DNA of 64,000 bases, taken from an uncultured Lachnospiraceae bacterium. GTDB taxonomy: Bacteria > Bacillota > Clostridia > Lachnospirales > Lachnospiraceae. Positions 1 through 8,630 of the stretch are shown one piece after another. Both the position numbers and the translations under genes were made by a program. Location of the stretch: assembly GCA_902787715.1 (NCBI GenBank), contig CADAHQ010000008.1, forward strand, positions 84,603-148,602, read 5' to 3'. The notes beneath the pieces were generated by a model. That model did not search any database, had not been told where the DNA came from, and was given only the letters and a program-made list of their open reading frames with translations. Numbering within the stretch: position 1 is the stretch's first letter; each line of letters starts with the position of its first letter.

Positions 1-1033
1 TCTCCGGGAAGGAGAGGCGGATCTTAAGGTTCTTCTGGGAGCATTTGCCCTCGAAGGTCTGCGCCGACTGCTTGAGCATCTTGGTGATGTCGAACTTCGT
101 GTACGTGAGGTGCACGCCCTTATTCTCGAAGTTGCTCAGGTCAAGCAGGTCGTTTGTAAGGTTCGCCAGACGATCGGTCTCGAACAGGATGATGTTTAAG
201 TATTTGCCCTGAATCTCGTACGGAATCGTGCCGTCCTTGATGGCCTCCGCGTAGCCCTTGATGGATGTAAGAGGCGAGCGGAAGTCGTGGCTTATGTTGG
301 CGATGAAGTTTTTCTGGTACTCCACGAGGTTCGCGTGCTGGTCCGCAAGGAGATGGACGGCGTTTGCGAGGTCGCGGTACTCATCGCGGCTTTTGATGTT
401 GATCTCGTGGTCAAATTCACCGTTTGTGTAGTGAACCACCGCATCCTTGATGATGCGCACGTTTCTCGTGTGATACTGGGCAAACACAAACCACATGATA
501 AATCCGAGCACGAGAAATGCAAGCGCCGTCATGTTCACGCGAACCAGCACTCCGTTCACATCCTCCCGCACCCGGTCCCACGGCTCGCTGATGACGACAT
601 AGCCCCACAGATCCGTGTTGGAAGCCACGGCGTCCACGGCGATTGCACGTTCCCCGGTGTAAAGGTTTTCGATTTTCTTCTTCTCGCTCCAGTTCGTGTT
701 GAGCACTTCCTGCGGAACGATGGAGCCGGTGACGCCGTCCTCGGTGGCAATCAGGATGCGGCCTTCGCCGCTTACAATCCAGACTTCCAAATCGGTCATC
801 TCATGCACCGCCCGCATCTGCAGCTCGAACTGCTCTTTAGTGAGGCCTGCGTTGCGACTCTCCCGGACATACTCGCGGGAAATCAGCCGGCTCTCCTCCA
901 CAAGGCGGCTCCGATGCTTCTTCGCATATGCCTTCGCCGTGTGGCTCCGGCCGATGACGTTGACCACGACACCGACAAGGACCACCATGACCGCGAGACA
1001 GATGAGGTATTTTTGCCAAATCTTGTTCTTCAT
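1..1033 (-). CDS. Sensor histidine kinase, C-terminus beyond the window
   Basis: This is the membrane sensor of the two-component pair whose regulator lies just upstream. Reading the minus strand from the ATG at 1033 gives a membrane segment near residues 8-27, an extracellular sensor region of about 140 residues and a second membrane segment near residues 168-187. A HAMP-like stretch follows, then a HisKA box (NISHDFRSPLTS) whose phospho-acceptor is His249. The frame is still open at base 1, so the HATPase domain lies outside the window. The start is 8 bases below the regulator stop, so the two are cotranscribed. The signal sensed is not evident. Confidence 0.9.
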   Translation of the reverse strand, partial: MKNKIWQKYLICLAVMVVLVGVVVNVIGRSHTAKAYAKKHRSRLVEESRLISREYVRESRNAGLTKEQFELQMRAVHEMTDLEVWIVSGEGRILIATEDGVTGSIVPQEVLNTNWSEKKKIENLYTGERAIAVDAVASNTDLWGYVVISEPWDRVREDVNGVLVRVNMTALAFLVLGFIMWFVFAQYHTRNVRIIKDAVVHYTNGEFDHEINIKSRDEYRDLANAVHLLADQHANLVEYQKNFIANISHDFRSPLTSIKGYAEAIKDGTIPYEIQGKYLNIILFETDRLANLTNDLLDLSNFENKGVHLTYTKFDITKMLKQSAQTFEGKCSQKNLKIRLSFPE

Positions 1034-1040
1034 GTTTCGG

Positions 1041-1769
1041 TTATACCTGGTTTCTCACTTCGAATTTGTAGCCGATGCCCCAGACGGTGGAAAGTCTCCA
1101 CTCCTCATGGTCCTTCAGTTTCTCACGGAGACGCTTGATGTGCACGTCCACCGTACGCGTCTCGCCCTGGTACTCATAGCCCCAGATGCGCTCGAGAAGC
1201 TGCTCTCTGGTAAACACCTGGTTCGGGTGCGACGCAAGGTAATACAAAAGCTCGAATTCCTTCGGCGGCATCTCCAGCTTGTGGCCGCAGTAGGTAACAT
1301 CGTAGTAGGTCTGGTTGATGACGAGGTCCGTGTACGTCACGAACTCGCCCTTCTCCTCCGCCGGCTTCGCCACAGGGGCAGGGGCCTCCGCGGGCTCGTT
1401 GCGGAAGCGTCTGAGCACCGCCTTCACACGGGCCACCAGCTCCTTCGCATCGAAGGGCTTCATCATGTAGTCGTCCGCGCCGAGCTCGAGTCCCAAAACC
1501 TTGTCGAAAATCTCGCCCTTTGCAGAGAGCATGATAATCGGCACGTCGGACTGCTTGCGGATGCGGCGGCACACCTCGTAGCCGTCGATGCCGGGAAGCA
1601 TCAAATCGAGAAGCACAAGGTTCGGCTGGAACTGGTCGAACTGCCGGACGGCCTCCTCGCCGTCTCCGACGATGCAGGTCTCGTAGCATTCCTTCGTCAG
1701 GTACAAGGCAATCAGTTCCGCGATGTTGTAATCATCGTCGACGATGAGAATCTTCTGTTTCTCCGCCAT
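1041..1769 (-). CDS. OmpR/PhoB-family response regulator
   Basis: This 242-residue DNA-binding response regulator pairs with the adjacent histidine kinase. The receiver domain spans residues 5-120, with the acidic cluster D11-D13, the phosphorylation site D55 (in LVLLDLMLPG) and the conserved K104 (in KPFD). An Ala/Pro/Glu-rich linker follows at about 122-142, and the C-terminal winged helix has the usual end (VWGIGYKFE). The ATG at 1769 is preceded by AAAGGAGATAACA. Family assignment is clear; target genes cannot be told from the sequence. Confidence 0.94.
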   Translation of the reverse strand: MAEKQKILIVDDDYNIAELIALYLTKECYETCIVGDGEEAVRQFDQFQPNLVLLDLMLPGIDGYEVCRRIRKQSDVPIIMLSAKGEIFDKVLGLELGADDYMMKPFDAKELVARVKAVLRRFRNEPAEAPAPVAKPAEEKGEFVTYTDLVINQTYYDVTYCGHKLEMPPKEFELLYYLASHPNQVFTREQLLERIWGYEYQGETRTVDVHIKRLREKLKDHEEWRLSTVWGIGYKFEVRNQV

Positions 1770-1825
1770 TGTTATCTCCTTTCCATACCCCTTCCGGGGA
1801 TCTCCTCCGGGCTTTTACGCCCACT

Positions 1826-1887
1826 CCTCATTTGCCGCGGGAATTATTGTATTTCCGCACTATGCCTCATTTGCCGCGGGAATTATT
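1826..1887. repeat. Two 23-bp direct repeats, period 39, spanning the mutS2 stop
   Basis: The same 23 bases occur at 1826-1848 and 1865-1887. The second copy includes the mutS2 stop codon at 1883-1885, so the first looks like a partial tandem duplication of the gene end. The remaining bases of the 39-bp period are only loosely similar. Confidence 0.8.
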
Positions 1888-4249
1888 TAAATTCCACCTC
1901 CGTCGAGCCGTAGTCCGGCGAGACGGTAATCCCTTTCACATACTTAAGGCGTCTGCAGTGATTGTGCACGGCGGTGCGCAACGCGCCGGTGCCGCGCCCG
2001 TGGATGACCGTAACCTTCGGCAAATGCGCAAGATACGCGTCGTCCAGGTATTTGTCGAGCTCTGCCAACGCCTCGTCCACGCGAAGACCGACCAAGTTGA
2101 TGTCCGGGTGAATGGTCATGCTCTTCGACTCCGCAGAGAGCTTCACGCCGTTTCCGCGCTTCGTCTCCTCCGAGGGCTCGTCGATCTTTGCCAGGTCGCT
2201 GATGTTCACCTTCGACTGGAGAATGCCCATGGTGACGAAGCATTCGCCCTTATCGTTCGGAAGCGTGTGGATGGTGCCCTTCAGGTTCATGCTCAGAACC
2301 ATCACCGTATCGCCGATCTTGAAATCGGACGCCTTGTGCTGCTTCGCGGGCTTCGCCACGGTTTTCGGCAACGACATTTTCTCCGTAATCTCATCCAGCT
2401 TCTCGCGGGTTCTGCGGCGCTCATTTTCCATGTCCGCCGTGGACGCGTGGGACGCTAACTTCCGCATGCGCTTGATGGACTCGTCGGCGTAAGCCTTCGC
2501 CTCCTCAATGGTATCCCGGGCCTCCTCGCGGGCCTTCCGGAGGATATCCTCCTTCTTCGCGGCGAGCTCGCCGGATTTCTTCTCCCAATCCGCCCGAAGG
2601 GCGTCCGCCTCCCGGCGGCTCTCCCTCGCGGCCTGCAGCTCCCCTTCCATCGCGTGGCGCTTGTTCTCAAGGTCCGTGATCACGTCCTCAAAATTCCTGT
2701 CCGACTCTCCGATGAGCGCCTCCGCCTCGCTGATGACAAGGTCCGAAAGCCCGAGCTTTTTGGAGATGGCAAATGCATTGCTCTTCCCGGGGATTCCCAT
2801 CAACAGCCGGTACGTCGGCTGTAACGACTCCACGTCAAATTCACAGCAGGCGTTCATCACGCCCTCCGTCCGCAGTGCGAACAGCTTAAGCTCCGCGTAG
2901 TGGGTCGTCGCCACCGTGCGGATATCGTAGCGGTGCAGATGTGTAAGAATCGCCGTGGCAAGAGCCGCGCCCTCGGTGGGGTCCGTACCTGCGCCGAGCT
3001 CATCGAAGAGCACCAGCGAATCCTCGTCCGCAGCCTCCAAAATCTTCACCGTGTTGGTCATGTGCGAGGAGAAGGTGCTCAAGGACTGCTCGATGCTCTG
3101 CTCGTCGCCGATATCGGCGTAAACTTCCTTGAAAAAGCCCATCTCCGTACCCGACTTCGCCGGCACGGGAAGTCCTGCCTGCGCCATGATGGTGAACAAG
3201 CCGACGGTCTTTAACGTGACCGTCTTACCGCCGGTGTTCGGGCCGGTGATGACAATCATCGACGGGTCAACGCCTAAGGAAATGTCAATGGGCACAACCT
3301 TCTTATCCGGAATCAGCGGGTGGCGACCCTGGATGATTCGGATGGTGCGGTTGTCCGTAAAAATCGGGCGGTTGCCGCGAACGGAGCGGCCGAACATGGC
3401 TCTTGCGAAAATGACATCCAGCTGTGCGAGGCACTCGCTGTTGTATTTAAGCTCAGGCACCTGCGGCGCAACCATCTCCGAGAGTGCCGCGAGGACCTTT
3501 TGAATCTCCTCCTGCTCCGCTATGGCCAGCTCGCGAAGCTCATTGTTCAGTTTTACCACCTCCATCGGCTCGATGAAGGATGTGGATCCCGATGCCGACT
3601 GATCGTGAATCATGCCGGACACCTGGTTTTTGTACTCGCTCTTATAAGGCAGGCAATATCTTCCGTCGCGCTGCGTTATCAGCGTATCCTGAAGCATTCC
3701 CTGGGACGACGCCTGCGCCAACAGGGCCGCCATACGCTCGTGAATCTTCTCGTTTGCAATTTTAATCTTGCGTCTTACGCTCTTAAGTCCTGCACTGGCA
3801 TCGTCCGCAATCTCCTCCTCCGAGAGGATGCAGCGGTTAATCTCGCGGCACAGCTCCGGCAGCGTCTCCAGAAGCTCAAACCGTTCCGTCAGCGAATCCT
3901 GCGGAGCTTCCTCCGCTCTTGTTCCTGTGGTACCGTACTGCTTCACCCGCTGGGTCGCCGTGAGGATCGACCCGATGCGCAACAGCTCCGGTGCCGTGAG
4001 GCACCCGCCGTGCTGAAGCCTTACCAGGCTTTCGCCGACATCGCCGATTCCTCCAAACGAAAGGCTTCCCTTCCGGTCAATCCGCTTCGTTGCGTCCTCG
4101 GCTTCCAACTGCCACAGGTCCGCTTCCTCAAGCGTTTCCGCGGGCATCAATTTTCCCGCCTTATCCCGGCCGAGCGTTGAGCCGGTGTAATGCACTAACA
4201 TCTCGCGTATCTTGTCAAATTCAAGTACGCGTATCGCTCTTTCGTTCAT
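1883..4249 (-). CDS. mutS2: Endonuclease MutS2 (MutS family, Smr domain)
   Basis: This 788-residue ATPase belongs to MutS2, a family linked to suppression of recombination and rescue of collided ribosomes. The order is: N-terminal MutS core, ATPase domain with the P-loop GPNTGGKT near residue 342 and Walker B LVLFDELGAGTDP, a long charged helical region (about 500-610), and a C-terminal Smr domain with the motif HGRGTG. Length fits the family. The ATG at 4249 is chosen over an in-frame codon ten residues upstream because AAGGAGAT lies immediately before it. It faces the same way as the downstream two-component genes but is separated by 113 bp. Confidence 0.96.
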   Translation of the reverse strand: MNERAIRVLEFDKIREMLVHYTGSTLGRDKAGKLMPAETLEEADLWQLEAEDATKRIDRKGSLSFGGIGDVGESLVRLQHGGCLTAPELLRIGSILTATQRVKQYGTTGTRAEEAPQDSLTERFELLETLPELCREINRCILSEEEIADDASAGLKSVRRKIKIANEKIHERMAALLAQASSQGMLQDTLITQRDGRYCLPYKSEYKNQVSGMIHDQSASGSTSFIEPMEVVKLNNELRELAIAEQEEIQKVLAALSEMVAPQVPELKYNSECLAQLDVIFARAMFGRSVRGNRPIFTDNRTIRIIQGRHPLIPDKKVVPIDISLGVDPSMIVITGPNTGGKTVTLKTVGLFTIMAQAGLPVPAKSGTEMGFFKEVYADIGDEQSIEQSLSTFSSHMTNTVKILEAADEDSLVLFDELGAGTDPTEGAALATAILTHLHRYDIRTVATTHYAELKLFALRTEGVMNACCEFDVESLQPTYRLLMGIPGKSNAFAISKKLGLSDLVISEAEALIGESDRNFEDVITDLENKRHAMEGELQAARESRREADALRADWEKKSGELAAKKEDILRKAREEARDTIEEAKAYADESIKRMRKLASHASTADMENERRRTREKLDEITEKMSLPKTVAKPAKQHKASDFKIGDTVMVLSMNLKGTIHTLPNDKGECFVTMGILQSKVNISDLAKIDEPSEETKRGNGVKLSAESKSMTIHPDINLVGLRVDEALAELDKYLDDAYLAHLPKVTVIHGRGTGALRTAVHNHCRRLKYVKGITVSPDYGSTEVEFK

Positions 4250-4359
4250 GATATCTCCTTTTTTAACAACTATAAACAACTTGCATGTTTCCCCGGGCTG
4301 TTGGCTTGTTTTTCCGGGCGGTTGCTTGGGTTTTCCAGGGCAACCGGCGGTCGTGGGAC

Positions 4360-4640
4360 AGACTAATCTTGTTTTTTTCGCCGTAAGTCCGTTTTTTCGC
4401 CATGGGTCTGTCTTTTTTTCCTAACATAAGACGGTTAGAGGGTGACAGGTATCCTTTCAGCGCCGGAAAAAATATTGAAAATCAGACTAATCATCGTATC
4501 AATTCAAATTAGTCCGTATCCAACCCTCTGCGATTCGTGATATTGTTACATAGGCCTACCGACTTACTTTCAAAATAGACTAATTAGTCCGTTTTTTTTA
4601 ACTTCTTCACTGCTAATTGCGCTGCCGCATACGGACTAAA
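4360..4640. repeat. Scattered (A/G)GACTAAT motif, both orientations
   Basis: AGACTAAT occurs at 4360-4367, 4484-4491 and 4577-4584. ATTAGTCCGT occurs at 4508-4517 and 4583-4592, overlapping the third to form GACTAATTAGTC. ACGGACTAAA lies at 4631-4640. This is a local clustering seen by eye; no function is assigned. Confidence 0.6.
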
Positions 4641-4667
4641 CTTCAAAAAGCTTCAAAAAAGTCTGAT

Positions 4668-4763
4668 TTTGCAACCTCAAAGGCCACGCAAATGTGTAGT
4701 TTGCAACCTCAAAGGCCACGCAAATGTGTAATTTGCAACTTCAAAGGCCACGCAAAGGTCGGA
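4668..4763. repeat. Three tandem 32-bp repeats
   Basis: Units lie at 4668-4699, 4700-4731 and 4732-4763. Units 1 and 2 differ only at the last base; unit 3 diverges in its last seven bases and at one internal base. Each contains TTTGCAAC and CAAAGGCCACGCAAA. There are no spacers between the units, so this is a minisatellite and not a CRISPR array. Confidence 0.9.
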
Positions 4764-4854
4764 TCCGGGCTGCCCTAAGCTTCCCCCCAGCCGCCAAAAG
4801 CTTCTCCCGGCCTCCCGGCCTGCCCTGCCTGTCCGGCTTGCCGCCATCCCTTGC

Positions 4855-5352
4855 TCACTTGCTCCACTGCAAACGATGAAGCTCCCCCTTCATCTTCATG
4901 CCGCAGAAATCCTGCTGGCGCAACGCCTCGTAAGCCACGATGGCCACGGCGTTACTTAAGTTCAGGGACCGCATCTCCCCAATCATCGGGATGCGAACAC
5001 AGGTGTCCTCGTGGTCGCGAAGGATTTCCTCCGGGATGCCGGCGCTCTCCTTGCCGAACATGATGTAGCAGTCCGGCTCGTAAGAAACCTGGGTGTAGGC
5101 GAGATGGCCTTTGGTTGTCGCAAAATAAACCCTGGCGCCCGCATTTTTCGCAAGGAAGTCCTCGTAGTTTTCGTAGACGCGCACGTCGAGCTCCGACCAG
5201 TAGTCGAGGCCGGCGCGCTTCAGCTGCTTCTCGTCGAGGGAGAACCCTAACGGCTTGATGAGGTGCAGCCGCATCCCCGCGGCCGCGCAGGTCCGGCCGA
5301 TGTTGCCGGTGTTCTGCGGGATCTCGGGTTCATGTAACACAATGTTGATCAT
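4855..5352 (-). CDS. trmL: tRNA (cytidine(34)-2'-O)-methyltransferase TrmL
   Basis: This 165-residue SPOUT-fold methyltransferase is predicted to 2'-O-methylate the wobble base of certain leucine tRNAs with S-adenosylmethionine. Diagnostic stretches are EIPQNTGNIGRTCA near the N-terminus, FGKESAGIPEEIL in the middle and MRSLNLSNAVAI in the C-terminal knot. The frame stays open far upstream, but the ATG at 5352 is the right start: it is preceded by GGAGAA, gives the usual family length and begins 5 bases after the aminotransferase stop. It is the last gene of the Lrp-aminotransferase-trmL operon. Confidence 0.93.
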   Translation of the reverse strand: MINIVLHEPEIPQNTGNIGRTCAAAGMRLHLIKPLGFSLDEKQLKRAGLDYWSELDVRVYENYEDFLAKNAGARVYFATTKGHLAYTQVSYEPDCYIMFGKESAGIPEEILRDHEDTCVRIPMIGEMRSLNLSNAVAIVAYEALRQQDFCGMKMKGELHRLQWSK

Positions 5353-5357
5353 ACTTT

Positions 5358-6527
5358 TTATTTCTCCGCACGAAGCTTCGTTACGAACCGGCGCAGGCGC
5401 CCGAGGGCCTCCTTGAGGTTCTCGAGGGAGTAGGCGTAGGAGATTCGAAGGAATCCCTCGCCGCTGTCGCCGAAGGCCGTGCCGGGCACGATGGCGACCT
5501 TCTCCTCCTGCAGAAGCTTCGTCGCAAAATCCTCGCTGCTCATGCCGAATTCCTTGATGCACGGGAACACGTAAAATGCACCGTAAGGTTCAAAGCACGT
5601 AAGCCCCATGTCGCGCAGCTCATGCAGCACGTAGCGGCGGCGCTTATCGTAGGCGTCGCGCATCATCGCAACGTCCTCGTCCCCGTTTTTGAGGGCGTCC
5701 ACGGCCGCGTACTGGCTCGTGGTGGGCGCGCACATGATGGCAAACTGGTGAATCTTCGTCATCTGTTGAATGATTTCCTCGGGGCCGCAGGCGTAGCCGA
5801 GTCTCCAGCCGGTCATGGCGTGTCCCTTGGAAAAACCGTTAATCAGAATCGTGCGCTCGCGCATCCCCGGAATCGAAGCGACGGAAACATGCTTCGTGCC
5901 GTAGGTGAGCTCGCTGTAAATCTCGTCGGAGACAACGTAGATGTCCTTCTCGATGCAGACCTCGGCGATTGCCTCGAGGTCCTCTTTGGTCATGATGGCG
6001 CCGGTCGGATTGTTCGGGAACGGAAGCACGAGAAGTTTCGTCTTCTCCGTGATCGCGTCGCGAAGCTCCTGCGCCGTCAGGCGGAACTCATTTTTCTCCT
6101 GCAGCGGAATCGTCACCGGAACGCCCTGCGTTAAGATGACGCACGGCTCATAGGAGACGTAGCAGGGCTGCGGGATGATGACCTCTTCGCCCGGGCAAAC
6201 CATGGCGCGGATGGCAAGGTCGATGGCCTCGCTGCCGCCCACCGTCACTAAAATCTCATGCTTCGGGTCGTAGGAAACGCCGTAGCGGCGCGTAAGATAT
6301 GTGTTAATCTCGTTTCGAAGCTCCACAAGACCCGCATTTGACGTGTAATGGGTGCGCGCCTTCTCAAGGGCGTAGATGCCCTCCTCGCGGATGTGCCACG
6401 GCGTCGCAAAATCCGGCTCGCCGACGCCTAAGCTGATGGCGCCCTTCATCTCCTGCACAATGTCGAAGAATTTGCGGATGCCCGAGGGTTTAATCTCGAC
6501 AACGGATGGATTTAACGGATTTCTCAT
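5358..6527 (-). CDS. PLP-dependent class I/II aminotransferase
   Basis: This 389-residue fold-type I aminotransferase resembles the aspartate/aromatic aminotransferase group (PatA-like). The cofactor lysine is K234 in GFSKGHAMTGWRLGY; NNPTGA lies at about 172-177, D201 and Y204 would contact the cofactor ring and phosphate, and an Arg in the C-terminal FLRISYAY should bind the substrate carboxylate. Its start overlaps the Lrp-type regulator stop by four bases (ATGA), so the regulator probably controls it. The precise amino donor and acceptor cannot be read from sequence. Confidence 0.92.
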   Translation of the reverse strand: MRNPLNPSVVEIKPSGIRKFFDIVQEMKGAISLGVGEPDFATPWHIREEGIYALEKARTHYTSNAGLVELRNEINTYLTRRYGVSYDPKHEILVTVGGSEAIDLAIRAMVCPGEEVIIPQPCYVSYEPCVILTQGVPVTIPLQEKNEFRLTAQELRDAITEKTKLLVLPFPNNPTGAIMTKEDLEAIAEVCIEKDIYVVSDEIYSELTYGTKHVSVASIPGMRERTILINGFSKGHAMTGWRLGYACGPEEIIQQMTKIHQFAIMCAPTTSQYAAVDALKNGDEDVAMMRDAYDKRRRYVLHELRDMGLTCFEPYGAFYVFPCIKEFGMSSEDFATKLLQEEKVAIVPGTAFGDSGEGFLRISYAYSLENLKEALGRLRRFVTKLRAEK

Positions 6528-7012
6528 GGCGTGATCAGCATCCTTTCATCCTCGATTTTCGAAACCAGCGGCAGGCCGTGCTCCTTGTAGCGCTTCAGCA
6601 CAAAATGCGTCGACGTCGAGAGCACCGAATCCATCGGCGAGAGCTTGCTCGAGACAAATTCAGCCACACTCTGCAATGTCTTGCCGTGAATCATCACACA
6701 CAAATCGAAGCCGCCGGACATCAGATACACGGCGTCCACCTCGTCGAACTGGTAGATGCGCTCGGCAATCTTGTCAAAGCCCTGTCCGCGCTGCGGCGTA
6801 ACTTTTACTTCAATCATGGCTGTAACCAGCTGGCGCTCGGTCTTCTCCCAGTTGATGAGGGTCGGGTAGCCGCAGATTACGCGGTCCTCCTCCATCTCGG
6901 CGATGGCCGCTGCCACGCTCTCTTCGGTCTCACCGAGCATCACGGCGAGCTCCTTCACGGTGAGCTTTGCGTTCTGGTCCAGGCTCTCCAATATTCTCAT
7001 GTCCACACTCAT
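6524..7012 (-). CDS. Lrp/AsnC-family transcriptional regulator
   Basis: This 162-residue protein has an N-terminal winged helix-turn-helix (about 1-55) and a C-terminal ligand-binding ACT-like domain with the typical YLMSGGFDLCVMIHG stretch. Lrp/AsnC proteins sense amino acids and often control the adjacent amino-acid enzyme, here the overlapping aminotransferase. The ATG at 7012 follows a very strong AAAGGAGGTTACTGAA ribosome binding site. Confidence 0.93.
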   Translation of the reverse strand: MSVDMRILESLDQNAKLTVKELAVMLGETEESVAAAIAEMEEDRVICGYPTLINWEKTERQLVTAMIEVKVTPQRGQGFDKIAERIYQFDEVDAVYLMSGGFDLCVMIHGKTLQSVAEFVSSKLSPMDSVLSTSTHFVLKRYKEHGLPLVSKIEDERMLITP

Positions 7013-7337
7013 TTCAGTAACCTCCTTTTATTCGACGCGACTTAACATTTTCCCACGCCGTGGCGTCGACCGCGACGCAAACGCCTCGCTCGCAGGAAAA
7101 TGCTCGCTCACCGTTTGCTCGCGTTTCCGCCCCGGCTGTCGAAAGGCGGTAAGTCGCGTCGTAGAAATTGATTCGCGTATATGAGACAAGATGTTCTTTA
7201 CGGAACTTTTGTCTTATTTGTTTATTGATTGCGACTACGATACGCAGTCGACTTCGCAGAAGCATGTTTATACTTCCGCTCTGCGGAAAGCCGGTTTATA
7301 CCTCGGTTCCGCGGATTGGTTTGTGTCCTTTATATCC
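7013..7337. other. 325-bp intergenic region with a long-range inverted repeat
   Basis: No supported gene. CGACGCGACTTA at 7033-7044 is exactly complementary to TAAGTCGCGTCG at 7150-7161, enclosing about 105 GC-rich bases directly upstream of the lrp-like gene. Further out are small hairpins, e.g. TTCCGC-TCT-GCGGAA at 7274-7288, just below the 7338 gene. The large stem could fold in the leader RNA of the lrp operon, but I recognise no known riboswitch. Confidence 0.55.
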
Positions 7338-8369
7338 TCACCGGCCGCCGCGGTAGGGCTCGAGATACCGGGTTTCTCCACGGTTTTGAAGCGTCCGTGC
7401 GGCGTCTTTGGTGAGGCGTCCGATGACGGCGGCCTCAACCTGCGGGGCGGCTTCCGCTAACGCGGCAAGCAGCCGGTCCGGGTCCGCGGTCACAAAGAGT
7501 ACGCACCCTCCGCCCGGAATCTGGTACGGGTCACAGTCGGTCACCTCGCAAACCTCGATGGTAATCTGTGCTATCGGTATGTCCGGAAGCGCAATCTCCA
7601 TGCCGGCCCGAAGCTTCTCGCCGAGCTTCCACAGGGCGCCGTACACGCCGCCGTCTCCGCCGGGCACCGCCGCAGCAGCGCCGGCTGCAAATCCCGCCCG
7701 AATCAGCGTTGCATTTGCCGCCGTCTCCGGCAGCTCCGCTGCCCTCTGCAGAAAATGCTTCGGATACTTCGCCTCCATCTGCTCCCGATTTGCTTCGTAC
7801 AGCAGGACGGTTCCCTCGATGCCGGCCGTGCCGGCCATCACAACGGACCACTCTGCGGAATTGCCCGCAGCTTCACCTTCGGCGGCCTCCGCCGCAGCAT
7901 CCGACGCTTGAGCAGGTGGATTTGCCGCGTGTGCAGCCTCGCTGTCCGCGGCGCCTGCGGGCGCTCCGAAGGCACTCACGTGCGCAAGCACGTCTTCTCG
8001 CTTTTCCCTCGCGATTGCAACATCTTCAAAACTTGATGCCGCGTACGCGGCTCGCAGATACTCGCGCACCGTCGCCTCCGGCATGTCCTCCGGGACGCTT
8101 AAAAGAAGCGTGACGGCTGTCGTTTCGCGGCCGATGGCGGCCAGCGCTGCAAATGCGCGGTTCGTCGCCATGGCGGCGATTCCCGCATTTGTGCCGCTCA
8201 TGGTTCCGGTCGCGGACGAGAGTTCTCTGTCCGCCCGGGCGGCAAGGGCGATGCGCGCCGAAAGGTCCGTGTCGTCGCCGAATCCCGCCGGGCGTCTGCG
8301 CAGATACCGCTCGCGTCCGAGCCGCGTCGTCAACCGCTCATATTCCGCTGTTCCAATCGGCCCGATCAT
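7338..8369 (-). CDS. AIR synthase-related (HypE/PurM-like fold) protein
   Basis: The 343-residue product resembles the AIR synthase superfamily (PurM, HypE, SelD, ThiL). The N-terminus has a GFGDD element and a MSGTNAG stretch like the ATP-site half. The C-terminal half, with GALWKLGEKLRAGMEIAL, IPGGGCVLFVTADPDRL and AAVIGRLT, matches the HypE-type C-terminal domain. An Ala/Glu-rich low-complexity insert lies near residues 145-185. No hydrogenase genes are nearby, so HypE function is not implied and the substrate is unknown. The ATG at 8369 follows AGGAGGG and is preferred to the longer frame. Confidence 0.75.
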   Translation of the reverse strand: MIGPIGTAEYERLTTRLGRERYLRRRPAGFGDDTDLSARIALAARADRELSSATGTMSGTNAGIAAMATNRAFAALAAIGRETTAVTLLLSVPEDMPEATVREYLRAAYAASSFEDVAIAREKREDVLAHVSAFGAPAGAADSEAAHAANPPAQASDAAAEAAEGEAAGNSAEWSVVMAGTAGIEGTVLLYEANREQMEAKYPKHFLQRAAELPETAANATLIRAGFAAGAAAAVPGGDGGVYGALWKLGEKLRAGMEIALPDIPIAQITIEVCEVTDCDPYQIPGGGCVLFVTADPDRLLAALAEAAPQVEAAVIGRLTKDAARTLQNRGETRYLEPYRGGR

Positions 8370-8445
8370 CTGCGACACCCTCCTGTGATTCGTCGTTTGC
8401 GTCCGTCTCTGCCGGGCGCAGGGAACACTATCCCATAATCGCTTT

Positions 8446-8475
8446 ATTATACCATACAACCCGCGCAAATGCAAA
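8446..8475 (-). promoter_or_regulatory. Promoter of the AIR synthase-like gene
   Basis: The minus strand reads TTTGCA (8475-8470), 18 bases, then TATAAT (8451-8446) preceded by TGG, an extended -10. It lies about 75 bases above the chosen start at 8369. Confidence 0.65.
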
Positions 8476-8502
8476 GAAAACAGCCCAACTGCCGCGGTCC
8501 TG

Positions 8503-8531
8503 TTGAAATGCGGCGCTGTCTCCTGTATGAT
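8503..8531 (+). promoter_or_regulatory. Promoter of the sigma/anti-sigma operon
   Basis: TTGAAA at 8503-8508 and TATGAT at 8526-8531 are separated by 17 bases, a housekeeping-type promoter. Transcription would begin near 8538, leaving a leader of about 93 bases that contains a perfect palindrome. Confidence 0.7.
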
Positions 8532-8576
8532 GGGCGGAGGAATGATGACAAAACAGCGAAATTTGTGTGAGTGAAA

Positions 8577-8592
8577 ACGGGCATATGCCCGT
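8577..8592. promoter_or_regulatory. Perfect 16-bp palindrome in the sigma-factor leader
   Basis: ACGGGCATATGCCCGT is a perfect dyad 39 bases upstream of the sigma-factor start and about 40 bases downstream of the predicted transcription start. It could be an operator for a dimeric regulator. The sequence is seen directly; the role is inference. Confidence 0.5.
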
Positions 8593-8630
8593 ATAGTGGG
8601 GCAAAGGAACTTTTCATCGGAGGAGACCGA

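Larger units (their letters stand above)
4250..4854. other. 605-bp intergenic region with repeats, no gene
   Basis: No ORF here has a ribosome binding site or recognisable product. It holds T-rich runs, a scattered GACTAAT motif, three tandem 32-bp units and a GGCCGGGA-rich segment just below trmL. I see no convincing promoter for mutS2 beyond its ribosome binding site. Confidence 0.7.

Noticed and set aside
287-1138. Long plus-strand frames opposite the kinase, regulator and mutS2
   Set aside because: They are antisense shadows of well-supported GC-rich genes.
4668-4763. Tandem repeats as a CRISPR array
   Set aside because: Units are directly adjacent without spacers, and no cas genes are present.
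7338-8369. Gene as true hypE
   Set aside because: No hydrogenase or hyp genes nearby; only the general AIR-synthase fold is supported.
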